Source: an uncultured Lachnospiraceae bacterium (lineage in GTDB: Bacteria > Bacillota > Clostridia > Lachnospirales > Lachnospiraceae). Taken from it: a stretch of 6,919 nucleotides of DNA. Shown here in pieces: positions 6,808 to 6,919 of the stretch; within the stretch, counting starts at the first letter, position 1, and each line of letters opens with the position of its first letter. The notes under the pieces are model-generated. The model saw only the letters and a program-made list of their open reading frames with translations, was not told the DNA's origin and made no database searches. The stretch is from contig OMRF01000349.1 in NCBI GenBank assembly GCA_900313435.1, positions 1-6,919 on the forward strand, in the 5' to 3' direction. A program made the position numbers and the translations under genes.

Positions 6808-6817
6808 AGGAGGAGAG
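6808..6817 (+). promoter_or_regulatory. Strong ribosome binding site before the rpoD-like gene
   Basis: AGGAGGAGAG directly follows the dnaG stop (TAG, 6805-6807) and places GGAGG (6809-6813) 10 bases before the ATG at 6824. It decides the start over the in-frame TTG at 6818. It is clearly stronger than the sites before dgt and dnaG, which fits a sigma factor needed in larger amount than primase from a shared message. Confidence 0.75.
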
Positions 6818-6823
6818 TTGAGA

Positions 6824-6919
6824 ATGGCTGCAAAAAAAGAAGCAAAGCTTGATGAGGAAAAGGCAGTAAAGAAGGCTTCCGCAAAGAAGGCGCCGGCAAA
6901 AAAGACAACTGAAAAGAAG
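6824..6919 (+). CDS. rpoD: Probable RNA polymerase sigma factor RpoD, 5' end only (runs off the window)
   Basis: Only the first 32 codons are present, ending in frame at the window edge. They encode a Lys/Ala-rich low-complexity segment: MAAKKEAKLDEEKAV, then KKASAKKAPAKK, then TTEKK. No sigma-70 domain is visible yet, so the call rests on context: rpoD directly follows dnaG in most Firmicutes, often in one operon. Primary sigma factors of some Clostridia carry similar Lys/Ala-rich extensions ahead of region 1, as far as I recall. If correct, the full protein directs RNA polymerase to housekeeping promoters and continues to the right. The start is set by a strong ribosome site 10 bases upstream. 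Alternatives are another Lys-rich protein, such as a histone-like or ribosomal-type tail, inserted between dnaG and rpoD. Confidence 0.72.
   Translation, partial: MAAKKEAKLDEEKAVKKASAKKAPAKKTTEKK

Noticed and set aside
6832..6838. Run of seven A in the presumed rpoD start region, considered as a slippage site
   Set aside because: It is explained by two consecutive Lys codons in a Lys-rich segment; no alternative frame of interest can be judged in the 80 bases that remain.

Overview
The window looks like chromosomal DNA of a Clostridia-class Firmicute, most likely a Lachnospiraceae relative. This rests on moderate G+C by eye, strong GGAGG-type ribosome binding sites, the order dgt-dnaG-(rpoD), a short DtxR/MntR-type regulator, and tandem-domain GT2 proteins of a kind common in that family. 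No organism name can be read from the sequence itself. The window is densely coding, and the only gap above 100 bases is the 171-base divergent region at 392-562.

Left end (23-391, minus strand): a 122-residue metal-dependent repressor of the DtxR/MntR family, transcribed leftwards. The divergent region 392-562 holds an apparent extended -10 promoter on each strand and two AT-rich inverted repeats that could be operators.

Middle (563-3936, plus strand): two adjacent glycosyltransferase genes of 517 and 600 codons, 17 bases apart. Both are built as two GT2-type (GT-A fold) units in a row. The 600-residue protein has two apparently complete units. In the 517-residue protein the first unit has lost the nucleotide-binding half and its DXD motif, so only its second unit looks catalytic. 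They probably work together on a cell-surface polysaccharide; the substrate cannot be read from the sequence.

Right part (3947-6919, plus strand): a housekeeping block of dgt (HD-domain dGTPase), dnaG (primase, overlapping dgt by one base) and the first 32 codons of what is probably rpoD (primary sigma factor). The last begins with a Lys/Ala-rich extension. Only 10 bases separate the second glycosyltransferase gene from dgt and no terminator is visible from 563 to the end. The sugar-transferase genes and the replication/transcription genes therefore look like one reading-through transcription unit, though internal promoters cannot be excluded.

I found no RNA gene, insertion sequence, CRISPR array, phage gene or attachment site. 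Nothing here amounts to a clearly new biological system. The points most worth a second look are the degenerate transferase domain paired with a complete paralogue, the mixed Mn-type/Fe-type metal site of the repressor, the inverted repeats between the divergent genes, and the coupling of surface-glycan genes to the dgt-dnaG-rpoD block.
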